7,119 nucleotides of DNA, taken from positions 1-7,119 of the forward strand of contig DPLS01000252.1 of the NCBI GenBank assembly GCA_003541875.1. Direction: 5' to 3'. Position numbers and translations under genes: made by a program. Source of the stretch: Bacteroidota bacterium. Its GTDB lineage: Bacteria; Bacteroidota; Ignavibacteria; UBA10030; UBA6906. Below the pieces are notes generated by a model. That model had not been told where the DNA came from, made no database searches, and saw nothing but the letters and a program-made list of their open reading frames with translations. This document shows, piece by piece, positions 1-5,697 of the stretch (position 1 is its first letter; each line of letters begins with the position of its first letter).

Positions 1-742
1 CGTCAGTGAAAAGGGTTCCGCCGCTCGCCGTCTCGATGCGGCCCTTGCGCTGGACGTGGGCTCCCGTAAAGGAGCCCTTTTCATGTCCGAACAATTCGCT
101 CTCGAGCAATGCAAGTGGAAGCGCTGCGCAGTTTACCGTGATAAACGGCCGGTCGCCACGATTGCTGTGTTGATGAATGAGATGCGCAAGAAGCTCCTTA
201 CCGGTTCCACTCTCGCCTTCTATGAGCACGCTCATGCCGGATGGGGCAACTTGCATCGCAAGTGCAATCACCCGCTGTACCCGCTCGTTACGTGTAATGA
301 TTTCACCGGGACCGGTGCGGCGGTGCAATTCCTCACGCAATAATCGCACTTCACTCTGAAGCCGGTGATGTTCGTACACCTTCTCGACAAACGTTTGCAG
401 CTCGGAAAACTCAAACGGTTTCTGCAGGTAGTCAAACGCTCCGAGCTTCATGGCCTCAACCGCTGAATCAATACTGCCATGAGCAGTCATCAGCACAATA
501 GTGGTATCCGGAGAAATCTGTCGGGTCTCCTTCAATAACTGCATCCCATCGATAGGCTGCATCTTCAGGTCGTAGATTGCAATGTGAAACGACTTCTGCC
601 GGAGCGCATCGAGTGCCTTCAGCGGATTTGCAAACGCTTCAACCTCAAAGCCTGCGTTCTCAAGACAGATTGTTGTTGTCTTCAGAATATTCTGTTCGTC
701 GTCAACCAGTATGATCGATGCTTTGGACATGCTTGAACTCAT
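1..742 (-). CDS. NtrC-family sigma-54-dependent response regulator (3' end outside window)
   Basis: This is a transcription activator that should be phosphorylated by the adjacent kinase and then use ATP hydrolysis to open sigma-54 RNA polymerase promoters. The 247 visible residues give a receiver domain (about 8-122) with the acidic pair D14-D15, phospho-acceptor D58, T86 and K108. A linker follows, then the start of the AAA+ domain with Walker A GESGTGKE (176-183) and the sigma-54 contact loop as GSFTGA (223-228) instead of the usual GAFTGA. The sequence stops at the expected Walker B strand (GGTLFTD), where LF-T-D replaces the common LF-L-D. The rest of AAA+ and the DNA-binding domain lie beyond the left edge. 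I chose the ATG at 742 because it overlaps the kinase stop as ATGA, which suggests translational coupling. A second in-frame ATG at 730 is possible, and neither has a clear ribosome binding site. The family is certain; the regulon is unknown. Confidence 0.95.
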   Translation of the reverse strand, partial: MSSSMSKASIILVDDEQNILKTTTICLENAGFEVEAFANPLKALDALRQKSFHIAIYDLKMQPIDGMQLLKETRQISPDTTIVLMTAHGSIDSAVEAMKLGAFDYLQKPFEFSELQTFVEKVYEHHRLQSEVRLLREELHRRTGPGEIITRNERVQRVIALAMQVAPSGMSVLIEGESGTGKELLAHLIHQHSNRGDRPFITVNCAALPLALLESELFGHEKGSFTGAHVQRKGRIETASGGTLFTD

Positions 743-2604
743 GAACGTGATATCGATTGCATCTGTGGGAGTGGCAGGAGAAAGGAGAATGTGCTCCCTT
801 GCCCCGGGGAACTCATGGCCCAAATCTTGCCCCCGTACAATTCAACGATCTCTTTTGCAATTGCCAGTCCAAGGCCAACGCTGCCGGGCGTCGTATCCGA
901 GGATTGCTTCACCTGCACAAACTTGTCAAATATCTTTTCCAGATTCTCCGGCGAAATCCCCTGACCTGTGTCCACGATATCGACGCGCAAGGAATGGTCC
1001 TCCGCCCTGACACGCAGAGTGACTTTGCCGCCTGCGTCTGTATACTTCAAAGCATTTGTCACGAGGTTGGTAAGCACCCAGGTTATCTGCTGCTCGTCGG
1101 CAACGAGAAGGGGAAGCGCTGCCGGGATGTCGAGCGTGAGGAAGACAGCTTTCTCCTGAAACTGCAGTTGCAGCGGTCGAACCGAGGACTCCACCAGCGA
1201 CCTCATATCAAGCTCCTCATTCCTGATCTGGAGTTTGCCCGATTCCAGCTTCGAGAGCTGCAGCAACTCGCGCGCAAGCTTGGTCAGCCTTTGGCAGTCT
1301 TCCTTGGCAGAATCAATCAACTCCTTCTGTCGTTCGTTGAGTGATCCCAGAATGCCCTGGTTCAGAATATCCACGCTCATATTGATTGACGTAACGGGAG
1401 TCCTGAACTCGTGAGAAACCGTTGCGATGAAATCGGATTTCATCCGGTCGAGCTCTTTGAACTGGGTGACATCCTGCAACAGTGTTACCACTCCATAAAG
1501 TACGCCTTCACTGTCATAGATGCGCGTGACTTTCGGGCGCAAAAACAACTGTCGGGCGTTAGTGGTAAATTGCAGCAATCCCTCTTTTGGCTCCGTTGTC
1601 CGATCGCCCGGGCCGGACGCATCCCGAATCAGCACAATCACGCGCTCGTCCCTTATGATTGAGGCAACCGGCTGCATCACTGCCTCAACCTCCGTGCATC
1701 CGAAAAGGTCGGCGATCGCCTGGTTGATATGGATGATCCTCATCTGGGTGTCCGTCACAACCAGACCGTCCGAGATACTCTCCACAATCGCTTCAGACTT
1801 GCGCTTCTCGGCAATGATTTGGTCAATGTTCATTTGTTCGAATCGCCGCAGCCGCTCCGTCATCTTGTTGAATTCGCGGCTCAATTGCCCGATCTCATCA
1901 TTGGAGAGGACGTCGATCTTTAGATCGAGCTTTCCCTTGCCAATGCGCTTCACAGTTTCCGTCAGTTCTTCTGCAGGTTTGATCACCACCTTGATAAGCC
2001 ATGCGGTGGCAACGATGCTCAGGGCAAGTATCACAAGAGAAACGACCATCGTGCCGTACGCCGTCTGGCTTGCGATGGAATGAGTCCGCGCCTCCGCGCG
2101 AACAAGGGCGGTCTGATTGATTTGAAAAAGTTGGAAACACAACTCCCTGAGTTGATCGGAGTGATAGCGCACCACTTCGTAGTAGTACTGTCTCGCTTCT
2201 GTGAACGCCCCTTGATGACTGCGGGCGATCATGGAGTCGGCAAACGTAATGTAGCTCTGATACGCCGTTCTGATGGAATCAAGAATGATCTGTGAGGCGG
2301 GCAGGGTGCCGCCTTGTTCCGCTTGATTCTGCCAGGTAAAGAACGCGCTCTTGTTGTCATCGAAATCCCCCGCCATCGTCACATCCTCTCCCTCACTTTG
2401 TGCCAGGAGTGCATTATCCTGTCGCTCAAGAGCCTTCACCATGTTCTCTGCAGCCAACACGCTCTGATAATTCTCGCGAAGGATTGTTGCGACAGTGGTA
2501 CCCATCGCGTAGAAGTTGTAAATGGCCCAGAAGCTCCCGCCAAGACTCAGGATGACGAGGATTGAGAACGTCCAGACAATTTTCACGCGTAATGAAGTGT
2601 CCAT
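739..2604 (-). CDS. Membrane sensor histidine kinase (periplasmic sensor, HAMP, PAS, HisKA, HATPase_c)
   Basis: This 621-residue kinase should autophosphorylate on a histidine and pass the phosphate to the response regulator encoded just downstream. Transmembrane helix 1 is about 9-31. A helix-rich external domain of about 150 residues follows, and transmembrane helix 2 is about 183-206. Next come a HAMP linker (about 207-258, with NDEIGQL), a PAS domain (about 268-382), and HisKA with the H-box SHEFRTP, phospho-acceptor H398. The ATPase domain has the N box around N517 (TNALKYTD), the G1 box DTGQGI (545-550), the F box around F559-F562 and the G2 box GLGLA starting at G577. All catalytic boxes are intact, so it is probably active. 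The layout resembles KinB-type kinases paired with NtrC-like regulators, but that likeness is only architectural. No strong ribosome binding site precedes the ATG at 2604. The ligand cannot be deduced. Confidence 0.96.
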   Translation of the reverse strand: MDTSLRVKIVWTFSILVILSLGGSFWAIYNFYAMGTTVATILRENYQSVLAAENMVKALERQDNALLAQSEGEDVTMAGDFDDNKSAFFTWQNQAEQGGTLPASQIILDSIRTAYQSYITFADSMIARSHQGAFTEARQYYYEVVRYHSDQLRELCFQLFQINQTALVRAEARTHSIASQTAYGTMVVSLVILALSIVATAWLIKVVIKPAEELTETVKRIGKGKLDLKIDVLSNDEIGQLSREFNKMTERLRRFEQMNIDQIIAEKRKSEAIVESISDGLVVTDTQMRIIHINQAIADLFGCTEVEAVMQPVASIIRDERVIVLIRDASGPGDRTTEPKEGLLQFTTNARQLFLRPKVTRIYDSEGVLYGVVTLLQDVTQFKELDRMKSDFIATVSHEFRTPVTSINMSVDILNQGILGSLNERQKELIDSAKEDCQRLTKLARELLQLSKLESGKLQIRNEELDMRSLVESSVRPLQLQFQEKAVFLTLDIPAALPLLVADEQQITWVLTNLVTNALKYTDAGGKVTLRVRAEDHSLRVDIVDTGQGISPENLEKIFDKFVQVKQSSDTTPGSVGLGLAIAKEIVELYGGKIWAMSSPGQGSTFSFLLPLPQMQSISRS

Positions 2605-2645
2605 GCTGTCATGCCGATTGAATAGACTGCATCTCTCTCAACACA

Positions 2646-3356
2646 TCAGAACATGATACCGAGGTACGGTCCATGAGAAACAGCTCGATAATTGAATTTA
2701 GGATCACTCATCGACCACGTCTGCAGACGGAATCGGTATCCGATGACCATGCCGTCAAAAACAGCAACATCCCTCAACAGGAGAATTGCATCTCCGAGCG
2801 TGGCGGCCGAGAACCCGTTGCTCACGCCGATGCCTTCCGTGCTGTACTGCGCGAGTTCCATGACGCCGAGCGAAAACTCGAGGCTCCTGCTCATGTACCT
2901 GTACTTCAATCCCGTTCCAACGCCAATGCTTGCAATATTGAAATCGTCTTTCGATGAGCCGGCGCCTTCGGCTTTTGTGAAGTCGGCTGCCAGTTGCAGT
3001 GGTAACAACAGTGTGCTCGGCCACCGTCCAACAATGGGAACCTCAGCGCCGTATCTACCACCAACAAGAATCGCAGCTTTCGACTCTCCTGACAACGTGT
3101 ACCGTGTGTAACCAAAGAACAACTCTGCCGATCCTTGCTGAAAGGAAATCGTCGGCATGATACGGTTGTAACGAATGGCCAGCGAGTCGGGGAGCGGGTT
3201 GGAGCTTAGCGGAGAAAAATCATCAGCAAGAACTCCGACGCTAATATAACGGGCCTCTGAGGGCGCATACTCCCGCTGGTCGTAGTACTGTGCCGACACC
3301 CGTCCAGAAGGCAGCGTCAAGGCAAGAACCATGCAAAGGAACCATGAGCCCTTCAT
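2646..3356 (-). CDS. Secreted, probable outer-membrane beta-barrel protein of unknown function
   Basis: I do not recognise a named family. The 236-residue product starts with a basic residue and a hydrophobic stretch, followed by a likely signal peptidase I site after A22 (VSA, then QYYD). The mature part has many short segments of alternating polar and hydrophobic residues, rich in Gly, Tyr and Phe, such as AELFFGYTRYTL and SLEFSLGVMELAQY. It ends in a terminal phenylalanine (YLGIMF). These traits fit a small outer-membrane barrel. The frame also permits a TTG at 3362, which would overlap the upstream stop codon. I prefer the ATG at 3356, two bases after that stop, because it begins directly with the signal peptide. 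A GAGG lies immediately before this ATG, too close to be a normal ribosome binding site. It sits between a CNNM-type membrane protein and a sensor kinase, so co-expression is likely. A periplasmic soluble protein is the alternative. Confidence 0.85.
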   Translation of the reverse strand: MKGSWFLCMVLALTLPSGRVSAQYYDQREYAPSEARYISVGVLADDFSPLSSNPLPDSLAIRYNRIMPTISFQQGSAELFFGYTRYTLSGESKAAILVGGRYGAEVPIVGRWPSTLLLPLQLAADFTKAEGAGSSKDDFNIASIGVGTGLKYRYMSRSLEFSLGVMELAQYSTEGIGVSNGFSAATLGDAILLLRDVAVFDGMVIGYRFRLQTWSMSDPKFNYRAVSHGPYLGIMF

Positions 3357-3358
3357 CC

Positions 3359-4681
3359 TCAACGCCTGCCCGCGTTTGCCTGTTCAGCCGGAAGTTTCCG
3401 CAGGCGCAGCGCCTTGACCTTCTTGCGTTCTGTTGTTTCGACGGTTGCCAACCATCGGCCCATGTGAACTGTCGCTCCCTTCTCCGGCACCCGGCCAATG
3501 AGCTGGATAGCATAGCCGCTCACAGTCACGACATCTTTGCTTTCTGGTTCCACATCAAACATGCGGGCAAAGTCGTGCAGAGGCATTGTGCCATCCACAA
3601 CGTACTCGTGGTCGCTCACTTTCTGCACCATTGATGGTTCGACGTCGAATTCGTCACGAATCTCGCCGACAAGCTCTTCAAGAATGTTCTCCAGGGTCAC
3701 GAGCCCTGCCGTTCCGCCATACTCATCCACTGCCACCGCCATCAAAACTCGATTGGAGAGGAAAAGATTCAGAACCTTTTCGAGCGGCGTTGTCTCAGGA
3801 ACAAACAGCATCTCCCGCTTGATCTCCACGAGTCTGCTGCCAGTACCCTGTGTGCCTTTGAGCTTGAAGAGATCTTTCAGATGGATCATGCCGATGATAT
3901 TGTCCAGGTCTTTCTCGCACAACGGATAACGCGTGAACTGGTTCTCTTCAGCAAGAGCGAGATTTTCTTCCATAGATCTCTCGGTCGAGAGAAAAGCGAC
4001 GTTCGTCCTCGGCACCATCACCTCACGCACCGTGCGGTTGCGGAGCTCAATCGCTGCCAGTGAAATGGTCCTGCCCGTGGTCGTGAGCACTTTCCCTTTG
4101 CTGAGCAGCAACCTGAGTTCCTCCTCGGAATGCGCCATGTCGCTTTCGTTCACGGGCTCGATGCCGAACCAGCGAAGGAAGGTGTTCGCAGAGACATTCA
4201 GCAGCCAGATGAACGGACGGAAGACGACCAGGAACAAATGAAGCGGGCCAGCAACAAAGAGCGTGGTCCGCTGCGCCCGCTGGATCGCTAGCCACTTCGG
4301 GGCTTGCTCGCCAATAACGATGTGGAGGAATGTAATAATAGTGAAGCCCACCGCGAACGAGATCGTCGAAACCAGTGTGGGATCGGAAATGCCGACCCAG
4401 GCAAACACGGGCTCGAGCATGTGAGCAACCACCGGCTCGCCAACCCATCCCAACCCAAGGCTCGTCATCGTGATGCCGAGCTGACTTGCGGAGAGGTACT
4501 TGTCGAGATTGGCCACGACATGTTGCGCAATGCGCGCCCGCCGCATGCCTGATTTCACCAGCGAGTCGATTTGCGTGGCGCGGACTTTCACGATCGCGAA
4601 CTCAGCCGCGACAAAAAAGCCGTTCAGCAAGACAAGGAGCACTACTAGTGCTATCTTGCCTATGCCATAGATAAGTTCCAT
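3359..4681 (-). CDS. CNNM/CorC (HlyC-type) membrane protein with CBS pair, possible Mg2+/Co2+ transporter
   Basis: This 440-residue inner-membrane protein belongs to the family annotated as hemolysin-like or CNNM/CorC proteins, members of which are implicated in magnesium and cobalt efflux or homeostasis. The DUF21 transmembrane region (about 1-180) opens with the hallmark LNGFFVAAEFAIVKVR (19-34) and contains IGEQAPKWLA (123-132). A CBS pair follows (about 215-340), with VMVPRT at the first repeat and the diagnostic DEYGGTAGLVTLENILEE starting at D319. The C-terminal CorC_HlyC domain covers about 350-430. I start at ATG 4681 because MELIYGIGKIALVVL begins the first membrane helix. The open frame runs upstream to 4777, but that part lies over the preceding EVE gene in another frame and looks non-coding. 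It begins 13 bases after the EVE stop. It could serve a role other than transport; the family's biochemistry is only partly settled. Confidence 0.95.
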   Translation of the reverse strand: MELIYGIGKIALVVLLVLLNGFFVAAEFAIVKVRATQIDSLVKSGMRRARIAQHVVANLDKYLSASQLGITMTSLGLGWVGEPVVAHMLEPVFAWVGISDPTLVSTISFAVGFTIITFLHIVIGEQAPKWLAIQRAQRTTLFVAGPLHLFLVVFRPFIWLLNVSANTFLRWFGIEPVNESDMAHSEEELRLLLSKGKVLTTTGRTISLAAIELRNRTVREVMVPRTNVAFLSTERSMEENLALAEENQFTRYPLCEKDLDNIIGMIHLKDLFKLKGTQGTGSRLVEIKREMLFVPETTPLEKVLNLFLSNRVLMAVAVDEYGGTAGLVTLENILEELVGEIRDEFDVEPSMVQKVSDHEYVVDGTMPLHDFARMFDVEPESKDVVTVSGYAIQLIGRVPEKGATVHMGRWLATVETTERKKVKALRLRKLPAEQANAGRR

Positions 4682-4694
4682 AAAGGGGGGCACC

Positions 4695-5099
4695 CTAATG
4701 TGACATTGCCAACAAGGTCTTCCATTGCACAGCAGTGACGGGCATGACGGAGAGACGCGATATGCGGACAAGGGCAAAGTCGGCTAGCTCTTTTCGTGCC
4801 TTGATCGCTGCTAGCGATACCGGCCGTTTCAGTCTTTCCTTGAACCGAATTTCCACGACGGTGAACCTTGGATCATGTTGCTTTGGATCGGGGTATGGAT
4901 TAGAAACAATCTCAGCAGTGCCAACAATGGATTTCTCGCCACCTGAATGATACACCAGCGCGAGGTCAGCCTTCTTCATTCCCTTGAGATGCTTGAGTGC
5001 AAGGGCATTCGACACACCATCCCATACGGCCTTCTTTTCTCGTTCGAGATCGTCCAATGAATAGGTGGATGGTTCGGTTTTGAGAAGCCAGTAAGACAT
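4695..5099 (-). CDS. EVE-domain protein (YTH/PUA-like fold)
   Basis: This 134-residue protein consists of a single EVE domain, a cytosolic PUA-superfamily fold related to YTH domains and proposed to bind modified bases in nucleic acid. Family landmarks are all visible: the opening MSYWLLKTEPSTYS, WDGV at 26-29 followed by SNALALKHL (the branch with Ser in place of the more usual Arg after WDGV), LVYHSGGEKSIVGTAEI (48-64), YPDP (69-72) and SRLSVMPVT near the end. The frame extends 18 codons upstream to an ATG at 5153, but that extension is a low-complexity heptad repeat translated by chance. Related proteins begin MxYWLxKxEP, so I start at 5099. It is the first gene of a tight minus-strand cluster. 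EVE genes can sit near restriction or defence genes, but none are seen here, so a housekeeping role is as likely. Confidence 0.93.
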   Translation of the reverse strand: MSYWLLKTEPSTYSLDDLEREKKAVWDGVSNALALKHLKGMKKADLALVYHSGGEKSIVGTAEIVSNPYPDPKQHDPRFTVVEIRFKERLKRPVSLAAIKARKELADFALVRISRLSVMPVTAVQWKTLLAMSH

Positions 5100-5104
5100 A
5101 AGAT

Positions 5105-5135
5105 ATGGAGAATGGGTAATGGTTAACGGTGAATG
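5105..5135. repeat. Degenerate heptanucleotide tandem repeat (ATGGNNA-like)
   Basis: On the plus strand four consecutive 7-base units can be read: ATGGAGA, ATGGGTA, ATGGTTA and ACGGTGA, followed by ATG of a partial fifth. The consensus is A(T/C)GG-N-N-A. It lies immediately upstream of the EVE start, so it would sit in that gene's leader transcript, and it accounts for the spurious upstream extension of the EVE frame. It resembles the short tandemly repeated heptamers known in cyanobacteria and other genomes. Whether this unit recurs in the genome cannot be seen from this window. Confidence 0.7.
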
Positions 5136-5173
5136 ACTGTTCTGAGACTTCATTGAACATCAATTCACTATGG

Positions 5174-5204
5174 TAAAAATACGTCAATATGGAGGGGAAA
5201 GCAA
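5174..5204 (-). promoter_or_regulatory. Tentative Bacteroidota-type promoter for the EVE-led operon
   Basis: Read on the minus strand, TTG (5204-5202) is followed after 20 bases by TATTTTTA (5181-5174). That resembles the -33 TTTG and -7 TAnnTTTG boxes described for Bacteroides-type primary sigma factors. It would place transcription start about 65-70 bases before the EVE ATG. A TTGACG element in the same stretch is a fair sigma-70 -35 match but has no convincing -10 at normal spacing. The assignment depends on the uncertain taxonomy and short motifs, so it is weak. Confidence 0.22.
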
Positions 5205-5283
5205 GGAGGTGGTAACAATCCGGCGTTCTGGAGTGTTCTTCCTGCAAATTTCTTTTCTTATTATATGACGCATACAACATCAT

Positions 5284-5290
5284 GAGGCGG
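5284..5290 (+). promoter_or_regulatory. Purine-rich ribosome binding site for the CusF-like lipoprotein gene
   Basis: GAGGCGG lies 7 bases before the ATG at 5298 and is the best-placed Shine-Dalgarno-like sequence in the window. It supports that start. An AT-rich TATTAT at 5259-5264 could be a -10 box for this gene, but no good -35 partner is seen (TTCTTC 17 bases upstream is poor). Confidence 0.5.
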
Positions 5291-5297
5291 AATCACG

Positions 5298-5642
5298 ATG
5301 ACGACCTACCCGCAATCAACCGTAACACTCTTATTCTTCCTGAGTCTCTTAAACGTCTCATGTTCCAAAGAAGAACAGAAACAACCCAACCCCACCACTT
5401 TTCCAATCCGCGGTGAAGTCGTTGCCATCGATACTGCAAAGCATAGACTCATGATCTCGCACGAGGCGATCCCCAACTATATGGATGCCATGACGATGCC
5501 GTTCAAGGTGAAGAACCTTGGGTTGCTGATGAGTGCCCAGGTTGGTGATTCGATTCAAGGAGTGCTTGCTGTCTCAAAGAATGAGACATGGCTGAAATCG
5601 TTTACAGTCATCGGTAGAGGAGAAGAGCAACGAAAAGAGTGA
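5298..5642 (+). CDS. Lipoprotein with CusF-like copper-binding domain
   Basis: This 114-residue exported protein probably binds Cu(I) in the periplasm as a small chaperone or buffer. It has a hydrophobic signal sequence (about 7-20) and a likely lipidated Cys22 in LLNVSC, although Asn at -3 departs from the classical lipobox. A short polar linker (23-35) leads to the CusF-type beta-barrel domain (about 37-106). The signature HEAIPNYMDAMTMPFKV supplies H55, M62, M65 and M67. By alignment with E. coli CusF (H36, W44, M47, M49), the capping Trp is replaced by Met62, as is usual in the HEAIPGFM-AMTMPF form of the domain that often precedes Sco-type SCO1/SenC proteins. No SCO domain follows here, and no copper exporter is nearby. 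A ribosome binding site GAGGCGG supports the ATG. The gene diverges from the EVE operon and converges on the amylase gene. Confidence 0.88.
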   Translation: MTTYPQSTVTLLFFLSLLNVSCSKEEQKQPNPTTFPIRGEVVAIDTAKHRLMISHEAIPNYMDAMTMPFKVKNLGLLMSAQVGDSIQGVLAVSKNETWLKSFTVIGRGEEQRKE

Positions 5643-5664
5643 GAAGGGGGCAGGAAGACGGCGG

Positions 5665-5697
5665 CAATTGTCAATTGCGAATCTGAAATTGACAATT
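5665..5697. repeat. Degenerate heptanucleotide tandem repeat (CAATTGN)
   Basis: Consecutive 7-base units read CAATTGT, CAATTGC, GAATCTG, AAATTGA and a partial CAATT. It fills most of the spacer between two convergent genes, and its end supplies two bases of the amylase TAA stop. The unit differs from the one at 5105-5135, but the period of seven is the same. Confidence 0.6.
5666..5697. other. Perfect 11-base inverted repeat between convergent genes
   Basis: AATTGTCAATT (5666-5676) and AATTGACAATT (5687-5697) are exact reverse complements around a 10-base loop. The hairpin starts 24 bases after the lipoprotein stop, and on the other strand it includes the amylase stop codon. It could act as a weak two-way terminator or mRNA 3'-end stabiliser. 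However, the stem is AT-rich and no T-run follows on either strand, so a classical intrinsic terminator is not supported. Confidence 0.55.

Noticed and set aside
56..343. Plus-strand open frame of 95 codons
   Set aside because: It is antisense to the AAA+ part of the NtrC-family regulator, which has a clear Walker A and GSFTGA loop.
757..1344. Plus-strand open frame of 195 codons
   Set aside because: It lies entirely inside the histidine kinase ATPase and HisKA coding sequence on the other strand, and its translation is compositionally odd with no recognisable motif.
1520..2083. Plus-strand open frame of 187 codons
   Set aside because: It is antisense to the kinase HAMP/PAS region; it is rich in Ser, Arg and Ile with no domain signature.
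3579..3596. TGGCAC followed by TGCA on the minus strand as a sigma-54 promoter
   Set aside because: The distance between the GG and GC elements is 12 bases instead of 10, and the site is inside the CorC_HlyC coding region.
4682..4777. N-terminal extension of the CNNM/CorC protein
   Set aside because: These 32 codons overlap the end of the EVE gene in another frame and are Cys- and Pro-rich; the family begins at the membrane helix starting near ATG 4681.
4695..5099. EVE gene as a marker of a defence island
   Set aside because: No restriction, toxin, nuclease or mobile genes are adjacent; the neighbours are envelope and regulatory genes.
5100..5153. N-terminal extension of the EVE protein by 18 codons
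   Set aside because: The extension is translated heptad repeat, and EVE proteins start at MxYWLxKxEP.
5264..5274. TATG-ACG-CATA mini-palindrome upstream of the lipoprotein gene as an operator
   Set aside because: The arms are only 4 bases and do not extend, so this is within chance expectation for AT-rich intergenic DNA.
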